In this document: piece after piece, positions 7,315 to 15,381 of the stretch
How positions within the stretch are numbered: position 1 is the stretch's first letter
How the letters are laid out: each line of letters begins with the position of its first letter
NCBI GenBank assembly: GCA_003533505.1
Contig: DQGD01000001.1
Coordinates: 5,019 to 69,018, forward strand
Direction: 5' to 3'
Origin: Clostridiales bacterium
Lineage (GTDB): Bacteria; Bacillota; Clostridia; Christensenellales; Pumilibacteraceae
Length of the DNA stretch: 64,000 nucleotides
The notes under the pieces: model-generated
Told to the model about the DNA's origin: nothing
Databases searched by the model: none
The model's input: the letters and a program-made list of their open reading frames with translations, nothing else
Made by a program: the position numbers and the translations under genes

Positions 7315-9162
7315 CTATTCTTGCTGTTCTTGCTGAGCCGCCATTTTTTTGCGGTAATCGGCTTTGGCTCTGAGCGACGAGTCGAGTATCTTTTTGCGCA
7401 CCCTGAGGCTTTGCGGCGTGACTTCCAGCAGCTCGTCGTCGGCGATAAACTCGAGGCACTGCTCGAGCGACATCGTGACGGGCGGAACGAGGCGAAGCGC
7501 GTCGTCCGAGCCCGAAGCGCGCATGTTGCTCATTTGCTTGCGCTTGCACACGTTGACGACTATGTCGCCGCCCTTGGGGTTCTCGCCCACGACCATGCCC
7601 TCGTACACCTTTACGCCCGGTCCTATGAACAGCGGACCGCGCTCCTGCGCATTGAAAAGCCCGTAGGTAATCGATTCGCCCGTTTCGTAGGCAACCAGCG
7701 AGCCGCACGCACGGCGCTCGAAGTCGCCGCGGTACTTGTCGTAACGGTCAAACACCGAGGTCATTATGCCCTCGCCCTTGGTGTCGGTCAAGAATTCGGA
7801 CTTATAACCGAACAAGCCTCTGCTCGGCACGGAAAACTCGAGCCGCATACGGTTGCCGACGGGGGTCATGTTCACGAGCTCGCCGGCGCGCATGCCCATT
7901 TTCTCCATAACCGCGCCCACGCTGCTTTCGGGCACGTCGGCAACGAGCGTGTCGATAGGTTCGCACAGCACTCCGTCGATTTGCTTGAAAAGCACTTTGG
8001 GCATCGAAACCTGAAATTCATAGCCTTCTCTGCGCATGTTTTCGATGAGAATGGACAGATGCATTTCGCCCCTGCCGCACACTGTAAACGACTCGGACGA
8101 GTCGGTGTCGGACACGCGCAGGCTGACGTCTTTTATCTGCTCTTTGTAAAGTCTTGCCCTCAGGTGTCTTGAGGTGACGAACTTGCCCTCTTTGCCTGCG
8201 AACGGCGAGTCGTTGACCGAGAAGGTCATCTCCACGCTGGGCTCGGAAATCTTGGGGAACTCTATTGCCTCGGGAGCGGACGGGTCGCACAGCGTGTCGC
8301 CGATTGAAACGCCCTCCACGCCGCTGACGCACACTATGTCGCCCACTATCGCGCTCTCTACCGCCACGCGGCTCAGCCCCTCGAATTGGTAAATGTTCGT
8401 AACCTTTGCCTTTATCGATTGCTCGGGGTTGTGGTAGTTGACAAGCACCACGGGCTGATTTTGTTTCAGCGTGCCGCGCTCTATTCTGCCGATGCCGATT
8501 GAGCCCACGAAGTCCGAATAGTCGAGCGCGGACACGAGCATCTGCACGGGTCCGTCGATATTGCCGGCAGGAGCCGGGATATGGCGGACGATTTTTTCAA
8601 ACAGCGGAATAAGGTTTTCTCCCTGAACGTCGGGGTCGAGCGAAGCCGTGCCGTTTCTCGCGCTGCAATACACGATAGGACTGTCAAGCTGCTCTTCGGT
8701 GGCGTTGAGCTCGAGCAAAAGCTCCAGCACCTCGTCGACGACTTCCTTTACTCTCGCGTCGGGGCGGTCGATCTTATTCACCACGATAATCACGGGGTGA
8801 CCGAGCTCTAGCGCCTTTTGCAGCACGAAGCGCGTCTGCGGCATCGTTCCCTCGTAGGCGTCGACGAGCAGCACTACGCCGTTGACCATTTTGAGTATGC
8901 GCTCCACCTCGCCGCCGAAGTCCGCGTGTCCCGGGGTGTCGACGATGTTGATTTTGTAGTTTCCGTACTTTACGGACGTGTTCTTCGCAAGTATGGTTAT
9001 GCCGCGCTCGCGCTCGATGTCGTTACTGTCCATTACGCGCTCGGCTACCGCCTGATTGGAGCGGAACGCGCCGCCCTGCTTCAGCAGCGCGTCTACAAGC
9101 GTGGTTTTACCGTGGTCGACGTGGGCGATTATCGCCACGTTGCGAATGTGTTCGTTAGTCAT
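7315..9162 (-). CDS. typA: Translational GTPase TypA/BipA
   Basis: 615 residues, the family length. Ribosome-associated GTPase involved in 50S assembly and stress or cold adaptation. The G domain shows AHVDHGKTTLVDALL (G1), RERGITI (G2), DTPGHADFG (G3), NKIDRPDA (G4). The EF-G-like domains II, III and V and the BipA-specific C-terminus (SVFDRYDKYRGD, QMSNMRASGSDDALRL) follow. The end is a Gln/Glu-rich tip. The SD is weak (AGAGGACAG). It is directly upstream of dnaB on the same strand. Confidence 0.97.
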   Translation of the reverse strand: MTNEHIRNVAIIAHVDHGKTTLVDALLKQGGAFRSNQAVAERVMDSNDIERERGITILAKNTSVKYGNYKINIVDTPGHADFGGEVERILKMVNGVVLLVDAYEGTMPQTRFVLQKALELGHPVIIVVNKIDRPDARVKEVVDEVLELLLELNATEEQLDSPIVYCSARNGTASLDPDVQGENLIPLFEKIVRHIPAPAGNIDGPVQMLVSALDYSDFVGSIGIGRIERGTLKQNQPVVLVNYHNPEQSIKAKVTNIYQFEGLSRVAVESAIVGDIVCVSGVEGVSIGDTLCDPSAPEAIEFPKISEPSVEMTFSVNDSPFAGKEGKFVTSRHLRARLYKEQIKDVSLRVSDTDSSESFTVCGRGEMHLSILIENMRREGYEFQVSMPKVLFKQIDGVLCEPIDTLVADVPESSVGAVMEKMGMRAGELVNMTPVGNRMRLEFSVPSRGLFGYKSEFLTDTKGEGIMTSVFDRYDKYRGDFERRACGSLVAYETGESITYGLFNAQERGPLFIGPGVKVYEGMVVGENPKGGDIVVNVCKRKQMSNMRASGSDDALRLVPPVTMSLEQCLEFIADDELLEVTPQSLRVRKKILDSSLRAKADYRKKMAAQQEQQE

Positions 9163-9213
9163 AAATTAGGTCTGTCCTCTTAAAATAAGTCTTCATCTTT
9201 TCCCGTGTTGTCG

Positions 9214-10320
9214 TTATTTTTTGTCGTCGAGCTTTTTCTTCGCCTCGGCGGCTTGGTCGGGCGGCAGTAATTCGTCGAGGCGGCGCTTTAATCGCTCCTT
9301 TTCCTCTTTTTCGTGGTCGGCTCCCGAAAAAATGTCCTCCAGCTCGCGCTTAGCCCTCTCCGCTTCTTCTCTCGAGGTGCGATAGGGGCTTCGGTAATCG
9401 CCCGGGCGGTAAACTCTCGTCGCGAACGGGTCGCGATAAACGCTGCCGTCGTCGCCGCGAATAGTGCCGTCGGGCTCGACGCGGTAGTGCACGGGACCTT
9501 TTTTAAGCTCTGCCATACGGGGCTCTTTCTTGCTTTTCCTCGTCGCGAGCAGGATTATTGCCACCGTGAGCGCGCCCACGCCCGCAATCACGACGTACCA
9601 CCCCAGCGGATTGGGGCGAGTGTACGAATAGGTTATTACGCGCTTTTCGTTGTCGAACGCCGCAGTCCATTTCGCCCACTTTTTGCCGTCGATTTCCACG
9701 ATTTCGCCGTTCTCCGGCACTACGTCCGCTCTCCAATAGAACGTCAGCGTAAGCTCGTCGGGAGAGTACCCCGAAACCGCCGGAAACGCCTCCGCAAGCC
9801 CGGGTATCGCGCCCGAACCGTTGACGATAACGTCCATTACCGTATTCTTAGCTATCGTTTCGGCTCCGTCGTACTGCGCCCTCAGTCCGTCGAAGGGATT
9901 GTCCTGCGTGTAGATAATCTTGTAGTTGAAGAAATGCCTTTCAATCTCGCGAGTGTAATTTTCTCCGTCGTCGTTGTCGTCGCCGTTTGACGGCGTGCGC
10001 GTGTTCGACAGCGTGATTACCGTGCCGTCCGGGTTCTCGCTGACCACCGTGCCGCAGCCAAACGCGCCGCCGAGCAGCGTGAAATAGGACTTAACCGTCC
10101 ACTTCGACTGTGCGCTCGCGCCGTCCGACGAATCGGTGCGCAACGCAGCCGACTTCTCCATTTTGTCGACCACCGCCGACGGCAGACTAATAACGTACTC
10201 GGAGGTAATCGTGTTGCCGTTGCTCGAGTAGTAATAGTCCACGCTCGCGCCGCAAGCCGACAGCATAAAAGCGCAGACAAGCGCGGCTACGACGACAGAT
10301 AATATTCTTAACTTTTTCAC
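9214..10320 (-). CDS. Lipoprotein with C-terminal membrane helix and charged cytoplasmic tail
   Basis: 368 residues, unrecognised. Signal peptide with lipobox LSAC (Cys about 23), an extracytoplasmic domain of about 220 residues rich in Thr/Ser/Asp, a second hydrophobic helix (about 242-262: WYVVIAGVGALTVAIILLAT), then an RKSKKEPR stop-transfer and a charged tail ending in a Glu/Lys-rich predicted coiled coil. This lipid-plus-helix layout resembles LppM-type (DUF3153) proteins, but I cannot confirm the family. GTG start with AAAGGAGG ahead. It lies between pepF and typA with 51 bases to typA, so co-transcription is possible. Function unknown. Confidence 0.8.
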   Translation of the reverse strand: MKKLRILSVVVAALVCAFMLSACGASVDYYYSSNGNTITSEYVISLPSAVVDKMEKSAALRTDSSDGASAQSKWTVKSYFTLLGGAFGCGTVVSENPDGTVITLSNTRTPSNGDDNDDGENYTREIERHFFNYKIIYTQDNPFDGLRAQYDGAETIAKNTVMDVIVNGSGAIPGLAEAFPAVSGYSPDELTLTFYWRADVVPENGEIVEIDGKKWAKWTAAFDNEKRVITYSYTRPNPLGWYVVIAGVGALTVAIILLATRKSKKEPRMAELKKGPVHYRVEPDGTIRGDDGSVYRDPFATRVYRPGDYRSPYRTSREEAERAKRELEDIFSGADHEKEEKERLKRRLDELLPPDQAAEAKKKLDDKK

Positions 10321-10459
10321 GCGCGTCCTCCTTTGCCGTAATGCGGCGAGTGCGTTTTCGTTTGAAGTCTTGTTTTTGTAAATAATATGCGATTAACGCT
10401 CGGGTTGTAAGAAAACGTCCTAATCGTAAGGAGCAAAAGCTGCCTCGTTTCCGCAAAAT

Positions 10460-10515
10460 CCGTAAAGCGCGGAGATGCCTTTAACGGGAAAAGTTCAGAA
10501 AAACCGTCTTTACGG
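10460..10515. repeat. Short palindromic repeat derivative (56 bp)
   Basis: Bounded by a perfect 8-bp inverted repeat CCGTAAAG (10460-10467) and CTTTACGG (10508-10515). It keeps the gcgcgga and gcctttaa end motifs of the 106-bp element but lacks the central hairpin, and abuts a full copy. The 300-base gap 10321-10620 holds this, the full copy, and the leader of the lipoprotein gene. Confidence 0.6.
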
Positions 10516-10619
10516 TAAAGCGCGGATTTTTCGATGATTTTTTCCGGGAGCGAGGACGCTGTACCGGGACGTACTGCTATCGAGCTCCCGGGAAAAAGGG
10601 CGAAAAAGACGCCTTTACC
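10514..10619. repeat. Palindromic repeat, full copy C (106 bp)
   Basis: Termini GGTAAAG (10514-10520) and CTTTACC (10613-10619) are a perfect 7-bp inverted repeat. The central hairpin matches copy A (outer CCGGGAGC/GCTCCCGG, inner GTAC/GTAC) except for the loop. It ends one base before the pepF stop codon at 10621. Confidence 0.8.
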
Positions 10620-10620
10620 A

Positions 10621-12396
10621 TCAAAATTCTTTTTTGAGTTGTTCGAGCGTTGCCTTAAACTCGTTCATCGCGTTATTAAACGGCGTCTTGTCCATGAGGT
10701 CTACGCCGGCGATTTTAAGGAGCTCGTAGGGGGAATCGCTGCCGCCGCTCTTTAAGAAACGCTTGTAATCGGCGACTGCGGACTCGCCTTTCGTGAGTAT
10801 CGCGTTCGCGATATTGACGGCGGCGGTAAGACCCGTGGAGTACTTGTAAACGTAGAACGCGGTGTAGAAATGCGGTATGCGCGCCCATTCGTAGCGAATG
10901 AGGTTGTCGTGCGTGACCGCCTTACCGTAGTATTTTTTGTTGAGCTTGTAATATTTATCCGACAGGCTCTTGGGTGTGAGCGGCAATCCCTTTGCCGCCA
11001 TGTCGTGGCTAAGCTTCTCGAACTCGGCGAACATCGTCTGACGGAAAAGCGTGGTGCGGAACATGTCGAGGTAGTAGGTAAGCAGGTACTTCTTGTCCTT
11101 TTTGTCGCTCGCGTTGCCTATCATGTACTTTAAGAGCAGCACTTCGTTGACGGTGGAAGCGACTTCGGCGACGAAAATCGAGTAATGCGCCTTTGCGTGC
11201 GGCTGAGCGCCGTGCGAATAGTACGAATGCATCGAGTGCCCGAGCTCGTGCGCGATTGTGAACACGTCGTGCGTGGTGTTCGAGTGGTTGAGAAGAACGT
11301 AAGGATGCGTGCCGTATGCGCCCCAGCTGTACGCTCCGCTGCGCTTGTTTTCGGTCTCAAAAACGTCCATCCAGCGCTCGCTTCTTGCTCTTAGCAGCAA
11401 TTCGCGGTATTCCTCGCCGAGCGGCGCGAGCCCCTTCACCACCATGTCGAACGCCGTTTCAAAGTCGTACTCGCTCTCGGCGTTTTCCACAATGGGAACG
11501 TACATATCGTACATGTGAAGCTTGTCATAGCCCAGCGCGTCCTTTCGCAGCGCAACGTACTCGTGGACGTATTTTAGGTTGTCCCCCACGGCGGAAAGCA
11601 GGTTGTCGTACACTCCGAACGGAACGTTGTCCTCATAGAGCGCCTTTTCGAGGCTGCTCTTGTACCCCCTCGCCTCGGCATAGAAGTTGTCCGCTTTGAC
11701 CGAGCCGGCGTACACCGAAGTAATGGTGTTTATCAGGCGGCAGTAGGTCTTGTACAACGCGTCGAAGGCATGCTTGCGCACGCTCCTGTCGGGGCTTTGC
11801 AGGAAGAACGAATACTTGCCGTGAGTGAGCTGAACGCGCTTGCCGTGCTCGTCCTTGATTTTGGGGAGCGGCAGGTCGACGTAATCTATCTTGCCGAAAA
11901 TCTCGTCGAACATGCTCATCGCGCTGCCCGACATCGCCAGAATTTTCTCCTCGCGCTCGGGGAGAATGTACTTTTTCTTGCGCTTTACCTCGCCCAGCAT
12001 GTACGAATACGGCTGAAACTCGGGAAGCGTGAGCACTACGTCCAGATACTCGTCGCTGAGCGAGCTGAGCTCCGCGGTGATATACGAACTCGCCGCGGCA
12101 TAGGAAGTGACCAGGCGGTCCATTCTGTCACACATGCCGACGTACTTATCAACCGCACCGTTCTCGTCGCGGCGCATTCTTGCGTAGCAATACAGCCGTT
12201 CTATTCTAAGGTCGAGCGCGTCGGATGCGTTAAGGCACGCCAAAAGCTGCTTCGCAACCGACAGTTTGCCCTTGTACGCGCCGATTTTCTTGACTTCGGC
12301 TCCTGTTTCCTTGAACTCCTTTTCCCACGCTTCGTCGGTGGCGAAAATGTCCTCGAGTTTCCACTTGTACTCTTGCTTCACTTCGTTTCTTTTCAT
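10621..12396 (-). CDS. pepF: Oligoendopeptidase F (M3B metallopeptidase)
   Basis: 591 residues, the usual size. Zinc endopeptidase that degrades short peptides in the cytoplasm. The M3 motif HELGHSMH (383-390) supplies the zinc ligands and the catalytic Glu. The helical N-terminal region and the conserved EVASTVNEVLL, ATGL-type C-terminal motifs (here YKYSTGLTAA) fit PepF. No signal peptide. SD GGAGAG about 10 bases before the ATG. It follows the TM2-protein gene by 61 bases and may be the last gene of the 15.1-10.6 kb run. Confidence 0.96.
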   Translation of the reverse strand: MKRNEVKQEYKWKLEDIFATDEAWEKEFKETGAEVKKIGAYKGKLSVAKQLLACLNASDALDLRIERLYCYARMRRDENGAVDKYVGMCDRMDRLVTSYAAASSYITAELSSLSDEYLDVVLTLPEFQPYSYMLGEVKRKKKYILPEREEKILAMSGSAMSMFDEIFGKIDYVDLPLPKIKDEHGKRVQLTHGKYSFFLQSPDRSVRKHAFDALYKTYCRLINTITSVYAGSVKADNFYAEARGYKSSLEKALYEDNVPFGVYDNLLSAVGDNLKYVHEYVALRKDALGYDKLHMYDMYVPIVENAESEYDFETAFDMVVKGLAPLGEEYRELLLRARSERWMDVFETENKRSGAYSWGAYGTHPYVLLNHSNTTHDVFTIAHELGHSMHSYYSHGAQPHAKAHYSIFVAEVASTVNEVLLLKYMIGNASDKKDKKYLLTYYLDMFRTTLFRQTMFAEFEKLSHDMAAKGLPLTPKSLSDKYYKLNKKYYGKAVTHDNLIRYEWARIPHFYTAFYVYKYSTGLTAAVNIANAILTKGESAVADYKRFLKSGGSDSPYELLKIAGVDLMDKTPFNNAMNEFKATLEQLKKEF

Positions 12397-12457
12397 TTTT
12401 CAGAATCTCTCCGAATTTATTTTTTTATCGTCAAAGCGAGGGTTGCTCGCCGAAAAT

Positions 12458-12853
12458 TTACCCGTTGTCCGAGCCAATCGCGTTGTCCTTTTCCGCTCCG
12501 TCCCTAAGCGCTTGCGCCACCGCTTTGCCGTGATTCACCGCGTCCACTATGTAGCCGACAAAGAACAGTCCGCCGGTGAACATCCACAGCAGCCCCGTGA
12601 CGATTTTGCCTTCCATGAAGCGGTGCACGCCTATCATGCCGAAACACAGACACACGACGAACATTGCTATCGCGCGAGCGGCGCGGTTGTCGTTTGCCGA
12701 CAGTTTTTTGGCGAGCTTGTCGGTGGCGACGTTGATTCTCTCCGAAAACGTGGTTTTCGCCGGGTCCTTGACTATTTCGCATCTTGCGCCGCAACCGGGG
12801 CACCTGTCGACGTCGTACGGCAGAGGCGTGCCGCAATATTCGCACTTACGCAT
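12458..12853 (-). CDS. Zinc-ribbon TM2-domain protein
   Basis: 131 residues. The N-terminal zinc ribbon has C4-x2-C7 and C18-x2-C21 (CEYCGTP, CPGCGA), then a basic linker and a TM2 domain: a first helix, the GMIGVHRFMEGK turn and a second helix (GLLWMFTGGLFFVGYIVDAV). Zinc ribbon plus TM2 proteins are common in Bacillota and of unknown role, presumably membrane quality control or sensing. It lies 22 bases after the UPF0210 gene, so probably in the same transcript. Confidence 0.85.
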   Translation of the reverse strand: MRKCEYCGTPLPYDVDRCPGCGARCEIVKDPAKTTFSERINVATDKLAKKLSANDNRAARAIAMFVVCLCFGMIGVHRFMEGKIVTGLLWMFTGGLFFVGYIVDAVNHGKAVAQALRDGAEKDNAIGSDNG

Positions 12854-12875
12854 TTTCTATAATACCTCCGTTTTC

Positions 12876-14228
12876 CTAATTCTTGTTGCTGTGAAGCGGC
12901 GCCGGTATTCTTCCGCCGCGAGCGATAAAGTGCGCCGCGCTCTCCGCTCTCACGGGAATAATCGGCGCGGTGCCGAGTAGTCCGCCGAATGTCGCTTCCT
13001 CGCCCACACCTTTGCCGTAGACGGGAATAACCCTCACGGCGGTGGTCTTGTTGTTTACCATGCCGATTGCGCACTCGTCGGCGATAATCGCGGAAATCGT
13101 GCTCGCCGGCGTGTCGCCCGGGATTGCTATCATGTCGAGTCCCACCGAGCAGACGGCGGTCATCGCTTCCAGCTTTTCGAGCGTAAGGCTGCCTTTTCTC
13201 GCCGCCGCAATCATGCCTGCGTCCTCGGAAACGGGAATGAACGCGCCCGACAAGCCGCCCACCGAGCCCGAAGCCATCAGTCCGCCCTTCTTCACCGCGT
13301 CGTTGAGAAGCGCGAGACAAGCCGTGGTGCCGTGAGCGCCCACGGAGCTAAGTCCCATTTCCTCCAAAATATGCGCCACCGAATCGCCCACTTTGGGCGT
13401 GGGGGCAAGCGAGAGGTCGACTATGCCGAACTGCGCGTTCAGCCTTCTGCTCGCCTCCTGCGCGACGAGCTGACCTACGCGCGTAATCTTGAACGCGGTC
13501 TTTTTGATTATCTCCGCGATTTCGTCGAGCGGCGCGCCCTTTGCCTTGGCAATCGCGTACTGCACCACTCCGGGACCGGAAACGCCCACGTTGATTACCG
13601 CGTCGCCCTCGCCCACGCCGTTGAACGCGCCTGCCATGAACGGATTGTCCTCGACGGCGTTACAGAACGCCACAAACTTCGCGCAGCCTATGCTGTCGTT
13701 GTCGCGCGTAAGAAAAGCAAGCTCCCTGACCTTTTCGCCCAGCGTTTTCACGACGTCCATATTGATGCCGCTCTTGGTGCTGCCGACGTTGACCGACGAG
13801 CACACTTTTTTCGTGGAAGCGAGCAGCGAGGGTATCGTTTCGATAAAATCGCGCTCCCCGGGCGTTGCGCTCTTGTGCACCAGCGCGCCGTAGCCGCCGA
13901 TAAAATCGATGCCTATTTCCTCGGCTACTTTGTCCATAGCCTTGCCTATCTCTTCATAGCCGCCGCTCGCCGCGCCGATAAGGCTGACGGGCGTGACGGA
14001 AACGCGCTTGTTGACGATGGGTATACCGTATTCGGCGGCAATGTCGTTTCCCGTTTTCACGAGATTTCCTGCAAGCCGCTTAATCTTGCGGTAGACCTTT
14101 TCCGCCGTGCCCTCGCGACTGTCGGTTATGCAATCGAAAAGCGAGATTGCCATTGTGACCGTGCGCACGTCGAGGTTCTGACTGTCTATCATTTTAATCG
14201 TTTCGTAAACTTCGCCTGTGTTAATCAT
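12876..14228 (-). CDS. UPF0210 (PFL/DUF711) family protein
   Basis: 450 residues, the family length. The start MINTGEVYETIKMIDSQNLDVRTVTM-like region and Gly-rich blocks (FIGGYGALVHKS, NVGVSGPGVV, HGTTACLALLNDAVKKGG) are characteristic. The family is structurally known but its reaction is not established. It is widely paired with an ACT-domain UPF0237 gene, as here, 17 bases apart, which suggests amino-acid-responsive control of its activity (inference). Confidence 0.93.
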   Translation of the reverse strand: MINTGEVYETIKMIDSQNLDVRTVTMAISLFDCITDSREGTAEKVYRKIKRLAGNLVKTGNDIAAEYGIPIVNKRVSVTPVSLIGAASGGYEEIGKAMDKVAEEIGIDFIGGYGALVHKSATPGERDFIETIPSLLASTKKVCSSVNVGSTKSGINMDVVKTLGEKVRELAFLTRDNDSIGCAKFVAFCNAVEDNPFMAGAFNGVGEGDAVINVGVSGPGVVQYAIAKAKGAPLDEIAEIIKKTAFKITRVGQLVAQEASRRLNAQFGIVDLSLAPTPKVGDSVAHILEEMGLSSVGAHGTTACLALLNDAVKKGGLMASGSVGGLSGAFIPVSEDAGMIAAARKGSLTLEKLEAMTAVCSVGLDMIAIPGDTPASTISAIIADECAIGMVNNKTTAVRVIPVYGKGVGEEATFGGLLGTAPIIPVRAESAAHFIARGGRIPAPLHSNKN

Positions 14229-14245
14229 CTGACGTTTTTCTCCGA

Positions 14246-14512
14246 TTAAATCCTGTGCATCGCGTTGAAGATGTCCTCGTGCTGAATGCGCACGGAAACG
14301 CCGATCTCATTGCCGAGCTCGTCGAGCCGCGGCGCGATGTCCGCGATTTTCTCTCCGCTCGGTACCTCGACCATCATTATCATCACGAAATAATCCTGCA
14401 TTATCGTCTGCGAAATGTCCTCGACGTTGACGCCGAGCTTGGCGAGCTCGCCCGACACTCTCGCGATAATTCCTACCTTGTCCTTGCCTAAAACCGTCAC
14501 TATTGCTTTCAT
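14246..14512 (-). CDS. ACT-domain protein, UPF0237
   Basis: 88 residues, a single ACT domain: MKAIVTVLGKDKVGIIARVS, then NVEDISQTIMQDYFVMIMMVEV. ACT domains bind amino acids or similar small ligands and usually act as dimers. I chose the ATG at 14512, with AAGGA about 10 bases upstream, over a TTG two codons earlier that sits too close to the SD. It is the standard partner of the UPF0210 gene just downstream. Confidence 0.93.
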   Translation of the reverse strand: MKAIVTVLGKDKVGIIARVSGELAKLGVNVEDISQTIMQDYFVMIMMVEVPSGEKIADIAPRLDELGNEIGVSVRIQHEDIFNAMHRI

Positions 14513-14554
14513 ATTCAATCCGTCCTTAAAAAAAGTATTCCGTGATTCTTGCTT

Positions 14555-15133
14555 CTATTCTTCATCTGCCGCCGCTTCTTCAGCATCTGCCGCCGCCACG
14601 GGATTTTCCGCAGGCGTTATCTCATAAGCCATAAGAATGTTCGCATGGGTGACGAACTTTACCTCGTCGCCGGGCTGCATTTGCGGCAGCGAGTGCGTGC
14701 GCTCGACCAAAATATGCCGCTCGGTGATGTCGCCGCGTTTAAGGGGCGGACAGTCGAGCACCAGCGTGTAAAAGTACACGCCCTCTTTCTCGGTGATGTC
14801 GGGGCGGATTTCCGTGAATTTGCCGTGACCGCGCTCCTTGATGCCGTCGCGCATGTTTCTCAGCATGCGGCAATAGCGCGAAGTGAGCTTGAACTTGACG
14901 GAGAAGAAAAACAGCGAACCGCAGCCGAACGCTATGCCCAGCGCGCACGACGCGACGAGGAACGGGATATACACGCTCCTGTCGCGGTACACGACTACGC
15001 TAACCGCGTTTATCGTTATCATCGTCGCAAGCGCCGCAACGTAAATCCCAAGCGCGATGAACCAATACGTCCAAAGCCGCCTCTTTATCGCAAACGCTTC
15101 TTTTTTCTCTTTTTCCGAAAATACTGCCGTCAA
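14555..15133 (-). CDS. Two-helix membrane protein, unknown
   Basis: 192 residues. Two hydrophobic helices (about 22-44 and 53-76), then a soluble domain of about 90 residues containing paired strands, including VYFYTLVLDCPPL and RHILVERTHSLPQM, and an Ala/Glu-rich tail (AAADAEEAAADEE). No family recognised. The start appears to be a TTG, with AAGGA 10 bases upstream; no ATG occurs before the first helix. It heads the run containing the ACT and UPF0210 genes, 42 bases before the ACT start, with a promoter at 15206-15233. Confidence 0.7.
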   Translation of the reverse strand: MTAVFSEKEKKEAFAIKRRLWTYWFIALGIYVAALATMITINAVSVVVYRDRSVYIPFLVASCALGIAFGCGSLFFFSVKFKLTSRYCRMLRNMRDGIKERGHGKFTEIRPDITEKEGVYFYTLVLDCPPLKRGDITERHILVERTHSLPQMQPGDEVKFVTHANILMAYEITPAENPVAAADAEEAAADEE

Positions 15134-15205
15134 TTCGTCTTATTCCTTAAATCGCGCGTTTTTATGTCCCTGTTGCGCTTCGCCGCAAAATCGGTACACA
15201 AAATC

Positions 15206-15233
15206 AGTATAGCACACTTTTCACCGCTCGCAA
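15206..15233 (-). promoter_or_regulatory. SigA promoter with extended -10
   Basis: Minus strand: TTGCGA (15228-15233), a 16-base spacer ending TGC, TATACT (15206-15211). The TG-extended -10 supports it despite the poor -35. It would drive the membrane protein, ACT and UPF0210 genes. Confidence 0.5.
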
Positions 15234-15308
15234 AACGTTTTTACGGTTTTTTCGCGAAAAAAGCTGATTTTTTCTAATACGCGTGGCAGGTGACGGCGAA
15301 TAAACGCG

Positions 15309-15350
15309 AAAAAACGCGCGTTTTCCGACCTGCCGATACGGAAAACGCGC
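15309..15350 (-). terminator. Intrinsic terminator after sbcDC
   Basis: Perfect 12-bp stem GCGCGTTTTCCG (15316-15327) with CGGAAAACGCGC (15339-15350), loop 11, followed on the minus strand by TTTTTT. It lies 32 bases past the sbcC stop. The plus side is also moderately T-rich. Confidence 0.8.
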
Positions 15351-15381
15351 GCGCCGTTTTATTTATCGCTTTATCCGTCGC

